From Candidatus Delongbacteria bacterium (lineage in GTDB: Bacteria > Bacteroidota > Bacteroidia > Bacteroidales > ML635J-15): a stretch of 11,945 bases of DNA. Location: positions 1-11,945 of the forward strand of contig JAQIDD010000262.1 of assembly GCA_027858215.1 (NCBI GenBank), read 5' to 3'. Under the pieces are notes generated by a model, which was not told where the DNA came from, did not search any database, and was given only the letters and a program-made list of their open reading frames with translations. Numbering within the stretch: the stretch's first letter is position 1; each line of letters starts with the position of its first letter. Below, piece by piece: positions 1 through 5,594 of this stretch. The position numbers were made by a program, and so were the translations under genes.

Positions 1-288
1 AACATATATCCTGAAGAAATTGAATCCAAACTCAGTAATAAAGAACTGATAGGCGAATGCCTGGTTGTTGGCAGAAACAATAAAATTGTTGCCATGGTAT
101 ATCCCGACCATGAAAAACGCATAAGAAAAGGAATACATAAAATAAAAATTCCTTCCATTCTGGATAACTACAAACAAGAGATCAATGCAGCGTTGCCCGC
201 CTACATGCAAATCAGTAAAATTCAAATAAGGGAAGAAGAATTTGAAAAAACCCCGAAAAAAAGCATCAAGCGGTATTTATACGAATAG
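1..288 (+). CDS. Long-chain acyl-CoA ligase (AMP-forming), C-terminal fragment
   Basis: The reading frame is open from base 1 to the TAG at 286-288 and gives the last 95 residues; the rest lies outside the window. It opens with NIYPEEIE, which matches the (G)KNIYPxEIE hinge-side motif of adenylate-forming long-chain fatty acid:CoA ligases. It closes with FEKTPKKSIKRYLY, the C-terminal subdomain motif that normally carries the lysine needed for adenylation. These enzymes activate free fatty acids with ATP and CoA, usually at the cytoplasmic face of the membrane. The ATG at 94 lies inside this domain and is not a real start, because the conserved residues before it are in the same frame. One oddity: aligning the tail with TPxxKIKR-type motifs puts Ser88 of the fragment at the usual catalytic lysine position. 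The downstream neighbour is convergent. Confidence 0.9.
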   Translation, partial: NIYPEEIESKLSNKELIGECLVVGRNNKIVAMVYPDHEKRIRKGIHKIKIPSILDNYKQEINAALPAYMQISKIQIREEEFEKTPKKSIKRYLYE

Positions 289-323
289 GTAACTATTCAG
301 CCGCATATATTGTTTGGTTCTAC

Positions 324-338
324 TGCAAATATTTTGCA
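324..338. repeat. Small perfect hairpin downstream of the acyl-CoA ligase
   Basis: TGCAAA (324-329) and TTTGCA (333-338) form a perfect 6-bp inverted repeat around TAT. It lies 35 bases after the ligase stop codon and just before the larger hairpin at 345-373. No thymine run follows, so it is not a standard terminator by itself. Confidence 0.5.
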
Positions 339-344
339 AACAAG

Positions 345-373
345 GGCAAAGCCAAGTTTACTTGAGCTTTGCC
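345..373. repeat. Strong hairpin in the convergent intergenic region (terminator-like, no U-tract)
   Basis: GGCAAAGC (345-352) pairs with GCTTTGCC (366-373), and CAAG (353-356) pairs with CTTG (361-364) across the loop TTTA, leaving one bulged A at 365. This is a 12-bp stem. It sits 56 bases after the ligase stop in the gap between convergent genes, a natural terminator position, but no T-run follows on either strand. It may be a rho-independent terminator with a poor tail, an RNA-stability hairpin or part of a dispersed repeat, since the bases beyond it repeat its right arm in degenerate form. Confidence 0.6.
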
Positions 374-400
374 GAGTGCGATGTGTTGAGCTATGTCGAA
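362..400. repeat. Degenerate direct repeat with a REP-like core
   Basis: TTGAGCTTTGCCGAG (from 362) is repeated 24 bases later as TTGAGCTATGTCGAA (from 386), with 12 of the first 14 bases identical. Read on the minus strand the core is TCG(A/G)CA(T/A)AGCTCAA. It resembles the TTCGACAAGCTCA-type core of short palindromic sequences dispersed through many bacterial genomes; that resemblance is from memory and untested here. The rest of the 289-531 gap holds AT-rich DNA in which I see no gene. Confidence 0.4.
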
Positions 401-531
401 ATGCAGCCAAAATTATTTAAATTGAGTGGGATTTTTCATTTTTTTGACTTTTTAAACTGGACTCATCTATTTTTTACACCTTATTTACGTTTGAGTTTGT
501 TATCTAATTCCTCAGCACACGTAACACAACA

Positions 532-1047
532 TCAGCCCTGTATGGATGTCAAAAACGACATTATCAGTTCCCGTTTTTTTCCGGTAGCACCCAGTGCCAT
601 ATCTTTCAGCCTGGTACGTATTTTTTCCCGGCCTTCAGCATTTTTGTTGAATATAAATTGCTCGATGTTGGTAAGCGCCTCCATTTGTATCTGCATATCA
701 TCACTATCAGCCCACAACAGAAAATCTTCTACATGGGGTGAAAAATCTAGGGATGACTGCCAGCAAATGCTTAACATCATATCGAAACCCGATGTCCATG
801 TACGCTCTTTAAGTTCATTCACAAACACAGCAGGGGCAATTTTATCCTTAATGTCCTTTAAAAACGTCAGAATTTTGTGACGCAACGCATCATCTTCGTA
901 TCGCTGATAAAGATCAAAAATTGCAGGCATCAGGGCTACCGAACCTAATTCCGGCAGTTCATCAATGCACTTGTAAATCTGTTGCCTGTCATCCGATTGC
1001 AGCGTAATTAAACATGCTTTTTGCCTGTCTGTCAGTTTTCTTGCCAT
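532..1047 (-). CDS. HEAT-repeat-like small protein, function unknown
   Basis: This encodes a soluble 171-residue protein without signal peptide or membrane segment. It is almost entirely predicted helical, in short amphipathic pairs (about residues 4-17, 20-31, 36-50, 53-67, 70-80, 84-95, 102-112, 118-133, 137-151 and 155-169). Leucine spacing in blocks such as LRHKILTFLKDIKD and MQIQMEALTNIEQFI is typical of HEAT/ARM-type helical repeats, which usually bind proteins. No catalytic motif is visible. The ATG at 1047 is favoured because a good -7 element (1062-1069) lies just upstream. There is no Shine-Dalgarno sequence, as is usual in this phylum. The gene stands alone between a convergent ligase gene and a tRNA gene in the same direction. 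Alternative: a family-specific helical protein unrelated to HEAT. Confidence 0.8.
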   Translation of the reverse strand: MARKLTDRQKACLITLQSDDRQQIYKCIDELPELGSVALMPAIFDLYQRYEDDALRHKILTFLKDIKDKIAPAVFVNELKERTWTSGFDMMLSICWQSSLDFSPHVEDFLLWADSDDMQIQMEALTNIEQFIFNKNAEGREKIRTRLKDMALGATGKKRELIMSFLTSIQG

Positions 1048-1061
1048 AAGTCAATTTTTTA

Positions 1062-1069
1062 CAAAAATA
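1062..1069 (-). promoter_or_regulatory. Candidate -7 element (TATTTTTG) of the HEAT-like gene
   Basis: On the minus strand the sequence reads TATTTTTG, a full match to the Bacteroidota -7 consensus TAnnTTTG, with 14 bases between it and the ATG at 1047. I find no TTG trimer at the matching -33 position, so only half of the promoter is supported. The predicted leader would be under 10 bases. Confidence 0.5.
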
Positions 1070-1167
1070 ATCAGTTATAATGATTAACCATTTAGAATGA
1101 ATTTAGTTCTGCTTCAAATTTCGCAAAATTCAAAGACAGGAAACAGGAGTGCGGTAAAAAGAAAAAG

Positions 1168-1183
1168 AGTGTCCTGTCACACT
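1168..1183 (-). terminator. Weak terminator after tRNA-Arg
   Basis: On the minus strand AGTGT (1183-1179) pairs with ACACT (1172-1168) around a 6-base loop and is followed by CTTTTTCTTTTT, starting 9 bases after the tRNA CCA end. The stem is only 5 bp, but the position and the T-rich tail suit a tRNA transcript. A second, longer-range pairing, GACAGGA (1135-1141) with TCCTGTC (1172-1178), is also possible. Confidence 0.4.
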
Positions 1184-1191
1184 TTGTTATC

Positions 1192-1266
1192 TGGTAGCCC
1201 CACCAGGACTCGAACCTGGATCTACGGTTTAGGAAACCGCTATTCTATCCCTTGAACTATGGGGCC
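1192..1266 (-). tRNA. tRNA-Arg (anticodon CCU)
   Basis: The minus strand folds into a complete cloverleaf. The acceptor stem pairs GGCCCCA with TGGGGCT (one G-U pair at the end), followed by discriminator A and an encoded CCA (1192-1194). The D-stem is GTTC/GAAT. The anticodon stem is GCGGT/ACCGT with loop TTCCTAA, so the anticodon is CCT, which reads AGG arginine codons. The T-arm is CCAGG-TTCGAGT-CCTGG. The length is 72 bases plus CCA, with a 4-base variable loop. A consensus promoter lies upstream (1280-1312). No duplicated 3' end, integrase gene or other sign of element insertion is visible around it. Confidence 0.97.
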
Positions 1267-1279
1267 AATTGATAGCGTG

Positions 1280-1312
1280 CAAAAATAGAAAAATATGAAT
1301 GGAACACAAAAA
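1280..1312 (-). promoter_or_regulatory. Bacteroidota-type promoter of tRNA-Arg
   Basis: On the minus strand a TTTTTG -33 element (1312-1307) is followed by a 19-base spacer and a -7 element TATTTTTG (1287-1280), a full match to TTG-N19-TAnnTTTG. The tRNA 5' end is 13 bases further on. The same spacing recurs at the LytTR gene promoter. Confidence 0.75.
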
Positions 1313-1347
1313 CTGAATAATGAAATCATACACAGGATATCAATAGA

Positions 1348-1381
1348 AAAAGAGCCTGAAGTTGGTACAACAGGCTCTTTT
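1348..1381 (-). terminator. Rho-independent terminator of the sensor kinase/response regulator operon
   Basis: AAAAGAGCCTG (1348-1358) and CAGGCTCTTTT (1371-1381) form a perfect 11-bp stem with a 12-base loop. On the minus strand the stem is followed by more thymines. It lies about 150 bases beyond the stop of the response regulator gene, the only gene that transcribes into it from that side. It is symmetrical enough to work both ways, but no + strand gene reads into it here. The stretch between it and the regulator stop (1382-1531) shows no gene. Confidence 0.8.
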
Positions 1382-1531
1382 CGATTTTAGGTTAGGTGTG
1401 ATTTAACTATTCTGCATTAGGTTCGCATATAATAAAATTCAATATCACATGGCTTGCATTCAAATCAGGACAAATATTCATAAATATCGAATGCTAATCA
1501 ATCAGGAGATTGCGGAAATTTATTACGTGAT

Positions 1532-2197
1532 TCACGTATCCAGGCATATTAAGTTATGTTGAATGGCATACTTGACCAGCTCAACCGTGTTGTTAAGCTT
1601 TAGCTTACGAAGCACGTTGGATTTATGGGTTTCTACAGTACGAATGCTAATGCATAATTGATCAGCAATATCGCCATTGCTCATGCCTTCAGCCACTTTT
1701 TTCAGCACTTCAATTTCCCGTTCGGTGAGATTTTGCATCTTTTCAGACGTAGATACGTCTTCCCTGGTTTTTCGCATCATTTGCAGAAACACATGTTCAG
1801 AAATGCTTTTGCTGAAATATTCTCTGCCTTCGTAAACAGCAACAATGGCTTCATGCAATTCATCAGCAGTGGTATTCTTTGGTAAATATCCCCTGGCACC
1901 AGCCTTTACTGAATTCATCACAAATTCTTCATTAGTAAACATAGAAAGCATCAAAAATCCCACATCAGGATATTCAGGTTTCAGTAAACGCACTGCCTCC
2001 ACTCCTGATGTTTCCGGAAGGTTAATGTCCAGCAATATCACATCGGGCGTATGAATTTCAAGTTTCTTTTTCAATTCCTGATAATTTCCTGCTTCGTCAA
2101 CAACATTTACTTCAACAGATTCATTCAGCAAGGAACGAATGCCATCCCTCACAAGATCGTGATCATCAACAATTATAATATTGATTTGTTTTTTCAT
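1532..2197 (-). CDS. NarL/FixJ-family response regulator (REC + LuxR-type HTH)
   Basis: The 221-residue protein has the standard length and architecture of a NarL-type regulator. The receiver domain covers about residues 5-122. It has the acidic pair Asp11/Asp12, phospho-acceptor Asp57 in ILLDINLP, the switch Ser85 and Lys107 in GYLPK. The LuxR/GerE HTH covers about 155-217, with LTEREIEVLKKVAEG at 157-171 and the recognition helix in RTVETHKSNVLRKL (186-199). Phosphorylation by the partner kinase should promote dimer formation and DNA binding. The ATG is 4 bases after the kinase stop, so the two are almost surely cotranscribed and translationally coupled; there is no Shine-Dalgarno sequence. 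Likely targets are its own promoter (see the inverted repeat at 4015-4031) and possibly the divergent envelope genes. That is inference. Confidence 0.95.
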   Translation of the reverse strand: MKKQINIIIVDDHDLVRDGIRSLLNESVEVNVVDEAGNYQELKKKLEIHTPDVILLDINLPETSGVEAVRLLKPEYPDVGFLMLSMFTNEEFVMNSVKAGARGYLPKNTTADELHEAIVAVYEGREYFSKSISEHVFLQMMRKTREDVSTSEKMQNLTEREIEVLKKVAEGMSNGDIADQLCISIRTVETHKSNVLRKLKLNNTVELVKYAIQHNLICLDT

Positions 2198-2201
2198 AGG
2201 C

Positions 2202-3977
2202 TTAATCCAACAAATTTATACGTATAATAATACATGTGCCTTTACCTGGTGCACTTTTAATGGACACTTTCCCATGCAGTAAACTCACCCTGTCCTGTAT
2301 GTTCTTCAACCCATACGAATCCGCTCTTTCCAATACCCGGGGATCAAAACCTTTTCCATCGTCACAAATATCAATAATAAGCCTGTTATATACCCTGCTC
2401 ATTTTTACGCTGGCTTTAGTAGCATCGGAATGTTTGTAAATATTGCTCAGGCATTCCTGGAGAATACGGTATAAATATATTTCAAGTTTTTCACTCATTT
2501 TCTCCGGCAATGCATCAATATCAATTTCAATTTCAAGTTTTGACATTGCCTGCTGCTGATCACAAAGGCGCTGCAGAGCAGGTTTTAATCCAAACTCCTC
2601 AAGTTCGGCGGGTTTAAGGTCACCAGACATCCGCCGTGATTCTTCAATGGTCTGATCAATCAGTTCAAGCAATTCTGTTTTGATTATTCCTTTATGTATA
2701 GCCTGGTATTTTAACTTAAGAGCTATCAACATCTGCCCAAGGCTGTCGTGTATTTCACGCGACAGACGTTGCCGTTCATTTTCCTGTCCGTCAATCATGG
2801 ATTGCATTGAACGTTCACTTTCGAATCGTAATTTTTCTTTTTGTACACGAATTTGATTTGCCATGTTGTTAAACGCTGCCGTGAGTTCCCCGATTTCATC
2901 TTTGCTGTTTACTTCGAGTACAGGCGGATTTTTCCCCTTGGCAATACAGGATACAGCGCGGTTCAACCGGATTAAGGGCCCTGTCAGCATCCGTGACAAT
3001 ACCCATGCCAGCACAAAAACCAACACTGCCACACCAAGGCCTATCAGCAACATCCTGTGTTTAATATTGACTATCGGGATCAGTGCTTCATCAAAATCAA
3101 TTTCTGCCAAAATCACCCAGTCAAGGCCATACAAATTTAACCTGGCATAAGAGCTAAGCACTTTTACACCACGGTAATCATAAAACATATCCACTCCCCT
3201 TTCACCAGCAAGGGCTTTTTCAACCCCCGGTGTTTTCACTACTGTGCTCATGATGGCACTGTCATGAAATCTCGAGGTACTTCTCATGTAATAATCACTG
3301 CCAACGAGGTAAGCTTCGCCTGATTCACCCAAGCCATTGTGTGGGTTTTCCTTGTACATGATTTCATTGATGCTTTCAATGGGTAATATGCTGCAAAGCA
3401 CCCCCAATCTTCTCCCAGCATCATCATACACTGGCATTCCCAGCCGCACGCCGGGATGCATACGGGACTTCATACTAAAATCAAGCAATACGGGATCCTG
3501 ACAGGTATCTTTTATGCCTCTGAACACGTGGAGCTCTTCCGGCTCTTTTACCCGTTTTATCAGGACAGAATCATTTGCCCTGTTAAAAGGCAGTGAATAT
3601 GCATATCCATGACTTCCGGATGGCAAAAACAACAAGGCTGAAAAATATTCATTCCCATGATATGGCACCGTGTTTTTGTCAATGATTATAGGATCAAAAT
3701 CGGTTTTAAACCGGTCCTCTTTTTGGAAACCTTTCATTAGAGCAACGATGGTTTCTTCTTCAGCCATCAAACGAATATCGTATTTCCTGTCTGCAAAGAA
3801 TTTTTCCAGCCTGTTTTGTTTTTCCGTGCGTACCGATATCAACTGATCATAAGTGCGTTCCAGCATGGCTTCTTTCATAGAATAATAGACAACAAACCCC
3901 AATACCAGGCATGCACCAAGACTGACAACAATCAGGCTGAACGTGATCTTATGTGACAATGATAAAGATTTTCGCAT
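2202..3977 (-). CDS. Membrane sensor histidine kinase, double Cache-HAMP-HisKA_3-HATPase
   Basis: Residue numbers here count from the upstream in-frame TTG at 3986; the ATG at 3977, chosen as start, is residue 4 of that frame (591 residues). TM1 lies at about 14-36. An extracytoplasmic region (about 40-308) resembles a double Cache sensor, with a typical distal part at GLGESGEAYLVGSDYYMRS. TM2 lies at about 311-332 and the HAMP linker at about 330-380. The HisKA_3 dimer/phosphotransfer helix has His413 in SREIHDSLGQ. The HATPase domain has an N-box with Glu511 and Asn515, then DDGKGFD at 542-548, YGLKNIQDRV at 558-567 and GKGT at 581-584. All catalytic elements are present. Cache sensors usually bind small molecules, but the ligand cannot be told from sequence. 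The gene overlaps nothing and leads directly into the response regulator gene. Confidence 0.93.
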   Translation of the reverse strand: MRKSLSLSHKITFSLIVVSLGACLVLGFVVYYSMKEAMLERTYDQLISVRTEKQNRLEKFFADRKYDIRLMAEEETIVALMKGFQKEDRFKTDFDPIIIDKNTVPYHGNEYFSALLFLPSGSHGYAYSLPFNRANDSVLIKRVKEPEELHVFRGIKDTCQDPVLLDFSMKSRMHPGVRLGMPVYDDAGRRLGVLCSILPIESINEIMYKENPHNGLGESGEAYLVGSDYYMRSTSRFHDSAIMSTVVKTPGVEKALAGERGVDMFYDYRGVKVLSSYARLNLYGLDWVILAEIDFDEALIPIVNIKHRMLLIGLGVAVLVFVLAWVLSRMLTGPLIRLNRAVSCIAKGKNPPVLEVNSKDEIGELTAAFNNMANQIRVQKEKLRFESERSMQSMIDGQENERQRLSREIHDSLGQMLIALKLKYQAIHKGIIKTELLELIDQTIEESRRMSGDLKPAELEEFGLKPALQRLCDQQQAMSKLEIEIDIDALPEKMSEKLEIYLYRILQECLSNIYKHSDATKASVKMSRVYNRLIIDICDDGKGFDPRVLERADSYGLKNIQDRVSLLHGKVSIKSAPGKGTCIIIRINLLD

Positions 3978-3983
3978 TGCATA

Positions 3984-3991
3984 CAAATCTA
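3984..3991 (-). promoter_or_regulatory. Candidate -7 element (TAGATTTG) of the kinase/regulator operon
   Basis: The minus strand reads TAGATTTG, a full TAnnTTTG match, ending 6 bases before the ATG at 3977. It overlaps the in-frame TTG, which argues against TTG as start. No TTG trimer is found 17-23 bases upstream; a perfect inverted repeat (4015-4031) begins just beyond that place instead. The mRNA would have a leader of only a few bases. Confidence 0.45.
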
Positions 3992-4014
3992 AAAAAAATA
4001 TTTCATCAGGCGGG

Positions 4015-4031
4015 ATTCAGACCATCTGAAT
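4015..4031. promoter_or_regulatory. Perfect 17-bp inverted repeat, candidate operator
   Basis: ATTCAGA-CCA-TCTGAAT is a perfect 7-3-7 palindrome in the divergent promoter region. Its centre (4023) is about 43 bases upstream of the start point expected from the -7 element at 3984-3991. That is the usual position for an activator of the LuxR/NarL class, and the -33 element is missing there. The partner response regulator is the obvious candidate to bind it. It is much further (over 140 bases) from the promoter of the + strand gene. Confidence 0.5.
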
Positions 4032-4141
4032 TTGTAGGTTTATGCTTCCCTGCGCATATTTTTTTATCATTGAGGCGGATTTTCATACTGAAACATAATG
4101 ATTTGTGTTATGGATCGTTTATACTATTTGAAATATACTTT

Positions 4142-4170
4142 TTGATGGCATGAAAAATTTCGTATTTTTG
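4142..4170 (+). promoter_or_regulatory. Bacteroidota-type promoter of the secreted protein gene
   Basis: TTG (4142-4144, within TTTTTG) is followed by an 18-base spacer and TATTTTTG (4163-4170), a full match to TAnnTTTG. The first ATG is only 4 bases further at 4175, with a second ATG in frame at 4178. Transcription should start at or next to the start codon, which implies a leaderless or nearly leaderless mRNA. Confidence 0.65.
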
Positions 4171-4174
4171 TGAT

Positions 4175-4834
4175 ATGATGAAACAGATAGCATTGGGTAT
4201 CGTGATGTTGATTTTGGCGGGCAATATATTTGCTCAGGCAGAAGATTATTATTCCCCGGCATCAGACAGCAACAGGACTTTTTCATTGCAGGAAGACAAT
4301 CAAACAAGCCTGTTCAACAACCAGACAGAGCATAAAACCTCATTTCACCCCATATTACACATGGGAGGCTCTGCTTTTTCAGTCAATGGCACACCTTCAT
4401 TTTCAAGTTACGTATCCCCTGCCCTGCAGATAAACCCTCCCGGTAAATTTTCCTTTTTTGTGGGAACAAGCATGTCATATTCTGGTATTCACAGTGACTT
4501 TTTATTGTCCCCGGAAAACGAGGAAGGTTCCTATTTTGAAAAAATGGCTGCCTATCACTTTTACGCTTCCGGCGCCTACCAGGTCAACAACAAATTGAAT
4601 ATTCATGGTGGTGCTTCTGTTACCATGCTGCCCGGCTCAGGCAATCAAACACTTAAAAATGGTCACATCGGTTTTGATTATCATATCGGAGACAATTCAC
4701 ATATACGTGCAGATTTTAACTTCGGAGATGGCATGCCCTGGTATTATTACGGGAATAATGCCTCCAATATGAACAACAGGCCCGGATCAATGCCCGGGTT
4801 TGGCTATGGATCCCGGTATCCTTTCATGTACTGA
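4175..4834 (+). CDS. Secreted, probably outer-membrane beta-rich protein, function unknown
   Basis: The 219-residue product begins with a clear signal peptide (Lys3, hydrophobic stretch at about 5-19, cleavage likely after IFAQ near residue 21), so it is exported. A polar Asn/Gln-rich linker runs from about 22 to 60. After it come alternating beta-strand-like segments (FSFFVGTSMSY, YHFYASGAYQV, LNIHGGASVTM, IGFDYHIG, HIRADFNFG), typical of a small outer-membrane barrel. The last ~30 residues are rich in Asn, Gly, Met and aromatics and end in YPFMY. An aromatic C-terminus is common in barrel proteins. The start could be the ATG at 4175 or 4178. It is transcribed divergently from the sensor kinase operon, and a membrane protein gene follows after 59 bases. 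I do not recognise a named family. Confidence 0.85.
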   Translation: MMKQIALGIVMLILAGNIFAQAEDYYSPASDSNRTFSLQEDNQTSLFNNQTEHKTSFHPILHMGGSAFSVNGTPSFSSYVSPALQINPPGKFSFFVGTSMSYSGIHSDFLLSPENEEGSYFEKMAAYHFYASGAYQVNNKLNIHGGASVTMLPGSGNQTLKNGHIGFDYHIGDNSHIRADFNFGDGMPWYYYGNNASNMNNRPGSMPGFGYGSRYPFMY

Positions 4835-4893
4835 ATCAATTTTCTGATAAACAGGTTGACAATGCTCACTGCCTGACATATTAACCCATTTCT

Positions 4894-5430
4894 ATGTTCA
4901 TCAATAAAATCATTGATTATTTAACCCCCTACACAAGTAAAAAGCATATTTTAATATCCTTGATATTGCTTGTTGTCATCGAGGCTTTGTTTGTTTTTTT
5001 CATTATGCCTTCAGTGCAAATATCATCGGGAGGATATGGGCTTATTGACGGTTTATTATTCGCATCAGAACAAGAATACATTTCATTGTTTAATGCCTAT
5101 ACCTCTGAAACGAGGCTGCTGCATTATCTGAGCACAAGTCTTGATATGATTTTACCCTTCGTTTATGGTTTTCTTATTGCATCGGTGATGATACGCTGCT
5201 CCAATAGCACGGTTTTATTAAAATCAGGCATAACCATTACCTTGCTGGCAGTTATCTTTGATTACGTAGAAAACATTGGTATCCTGTTCAGCATCTCGCA
5301 TAATCACCAGACAGGTTCATTTCTTATCCGGTATTTACAAATCACAACTTCGGCTAAAAGCATTTTTCTTGGTTTAGGCGTGGTGGTATTGCTATGGATT
5401 GTGATAAAAACACTAAAAAAAAGCGGCTAA
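4894..5430 (+). CDS. Four-helix integral membrane protein, function unknown
   Basis: The 178-residue protein has four hydrophobic segments at about residues 18-39, 80-100, 108-133 and 155-174. The first inter-helix stretch (about 40-78) is polar and rich in Ser/Gly/Tyr. Short motifs that stand out are SLDMILPFVYG (82-92) at helix 2 and FDYVENIG (about 122-129) in helix 3. Charged residues (Asp, Glu) inside hydrophobic segments suggest a functional site rather than a simple anchor. No known domain is recognised. The gap of 59 bases after the upstream secreted-protein gene contains no convincing phylum-type promoter, so the two are probably cotranscribed. The last codons form the left arm of a terminator hairpin. 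The ATG at 4894 is the first Met of the frame. Confidence 0.82.
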   Translation: MFINKIIDYLTPYTSKKHILISLILLVVIEALFVFFIMPSVQISSGGYGLIDGLLFASEQEYISLFNAYTSETRLLHYLSTSLDMILPFVYGFLIASVMIRCSNSTVLLKSGITITLLAVIFDYVENIGILFSISHNHQTGSFLIRYLQITTSAKSIFLGLGVVVLLWIVIKTLKKSG

Positions 5431-5458
5431 ACCAAAACAATGAGTTTAACCGCTTTTT
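5418..5458. terminator. Bidirectional rho-independent terminator overlapping a stop codon
   Basis: AAAAAGCGGCTAAAC (5418-5432) pairs with GTTTAACCGCTTTTT (5444-5458): a 15-bp stem with one C-A mismatch and an 11-base loop. Thymines follow on the + strand, and an 8-base T-run follows on the minus strand. The left arm contains the last codons and TAA of the membrane protein gene. It can stop both this operon and the convergent LytTR gene, whose stop lies about 140 bases away. Confidence 0.85.
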
Positions 5459-5465
5459 AACATGA

Positions 5466-5500
5466 ATTGCGTTGACGTGTTGCATCGTGCGTCACACAAT
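5466..5500. repeat. Imperfect inverted repeat in the convergent gap
   Basis: ATTG (5466-5469) and TGACG (5473-5477) pair with CGTCA (5490-5494) and CAAT (5497-5500), leaving small internal mismatches and a 12-base loop. It lies just beyond the bidirectional terminator and may act as a second hairpin for RNA coming from the LytTR gene. The rest of 5501-5594 is AT-rich and shows no gene. Confidence 0.3.
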
Positions 5501-5594
5501 GTACAAACATATTTTATTAAAACAAGATTAACAAAATATTGTGACAAGGCGGGTTTTTATGTGATAAAATGAGAATTTATTAATAATGAATTTA

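Noticed and set aside
94..288. Short 64-residue gene starting at the ATG at 94
   Set aside because: The frame is open upstream to base 1 and encodes the conserved NIYPEEIE motif, so this ATG is internal to a truncated acyl-CoA ligase gene.
314..880. 188-codon + strand reading frame
   Set aside because: It runs antisense through the HEAT-like gene and over the hairpin/repeat region. Its product is Ser/Phe-rich without recognisable domains, and the opposite strand has a better protein with a fitting promoter element.
1181..1191. ACTTTGTTAT near the tRNA 3' side also found near 6502-6511, as possible attachment sites
   Set aside because: The match is only about 11 AT-rich bases, it lies outside the tRNA body, and there is no integrase or mobile gene content between the copies.
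1525..1537. ACGTGA-T-TCACGT palindrome at the response regulator stop codon
   Set aside because: Six base pairs with a 1-base centre cannot form a good RNA hairpin and there is no T-run. The strong hairpin at 1348-1381 explains termination better.
3978..3986. TTG start for the sensor kinase adding three residues
   Set aside because: The TTG lies inside the best -7 promoter element, so the ATG at 3977 is the more likely start.
4856..4884. TTGACA-N17-TATTAA, an apparent E. coli-type sigma-70 promoter upstream of the four-helix membrane protein gene
   Set aside because: The main sigma factor of Bacteroidota recognises TTG/TAnnTTTG rather than this pattern, and the other promoters here follow the phylum pattern. 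The match may be chance, though expression of this gene alone has not been excluded.
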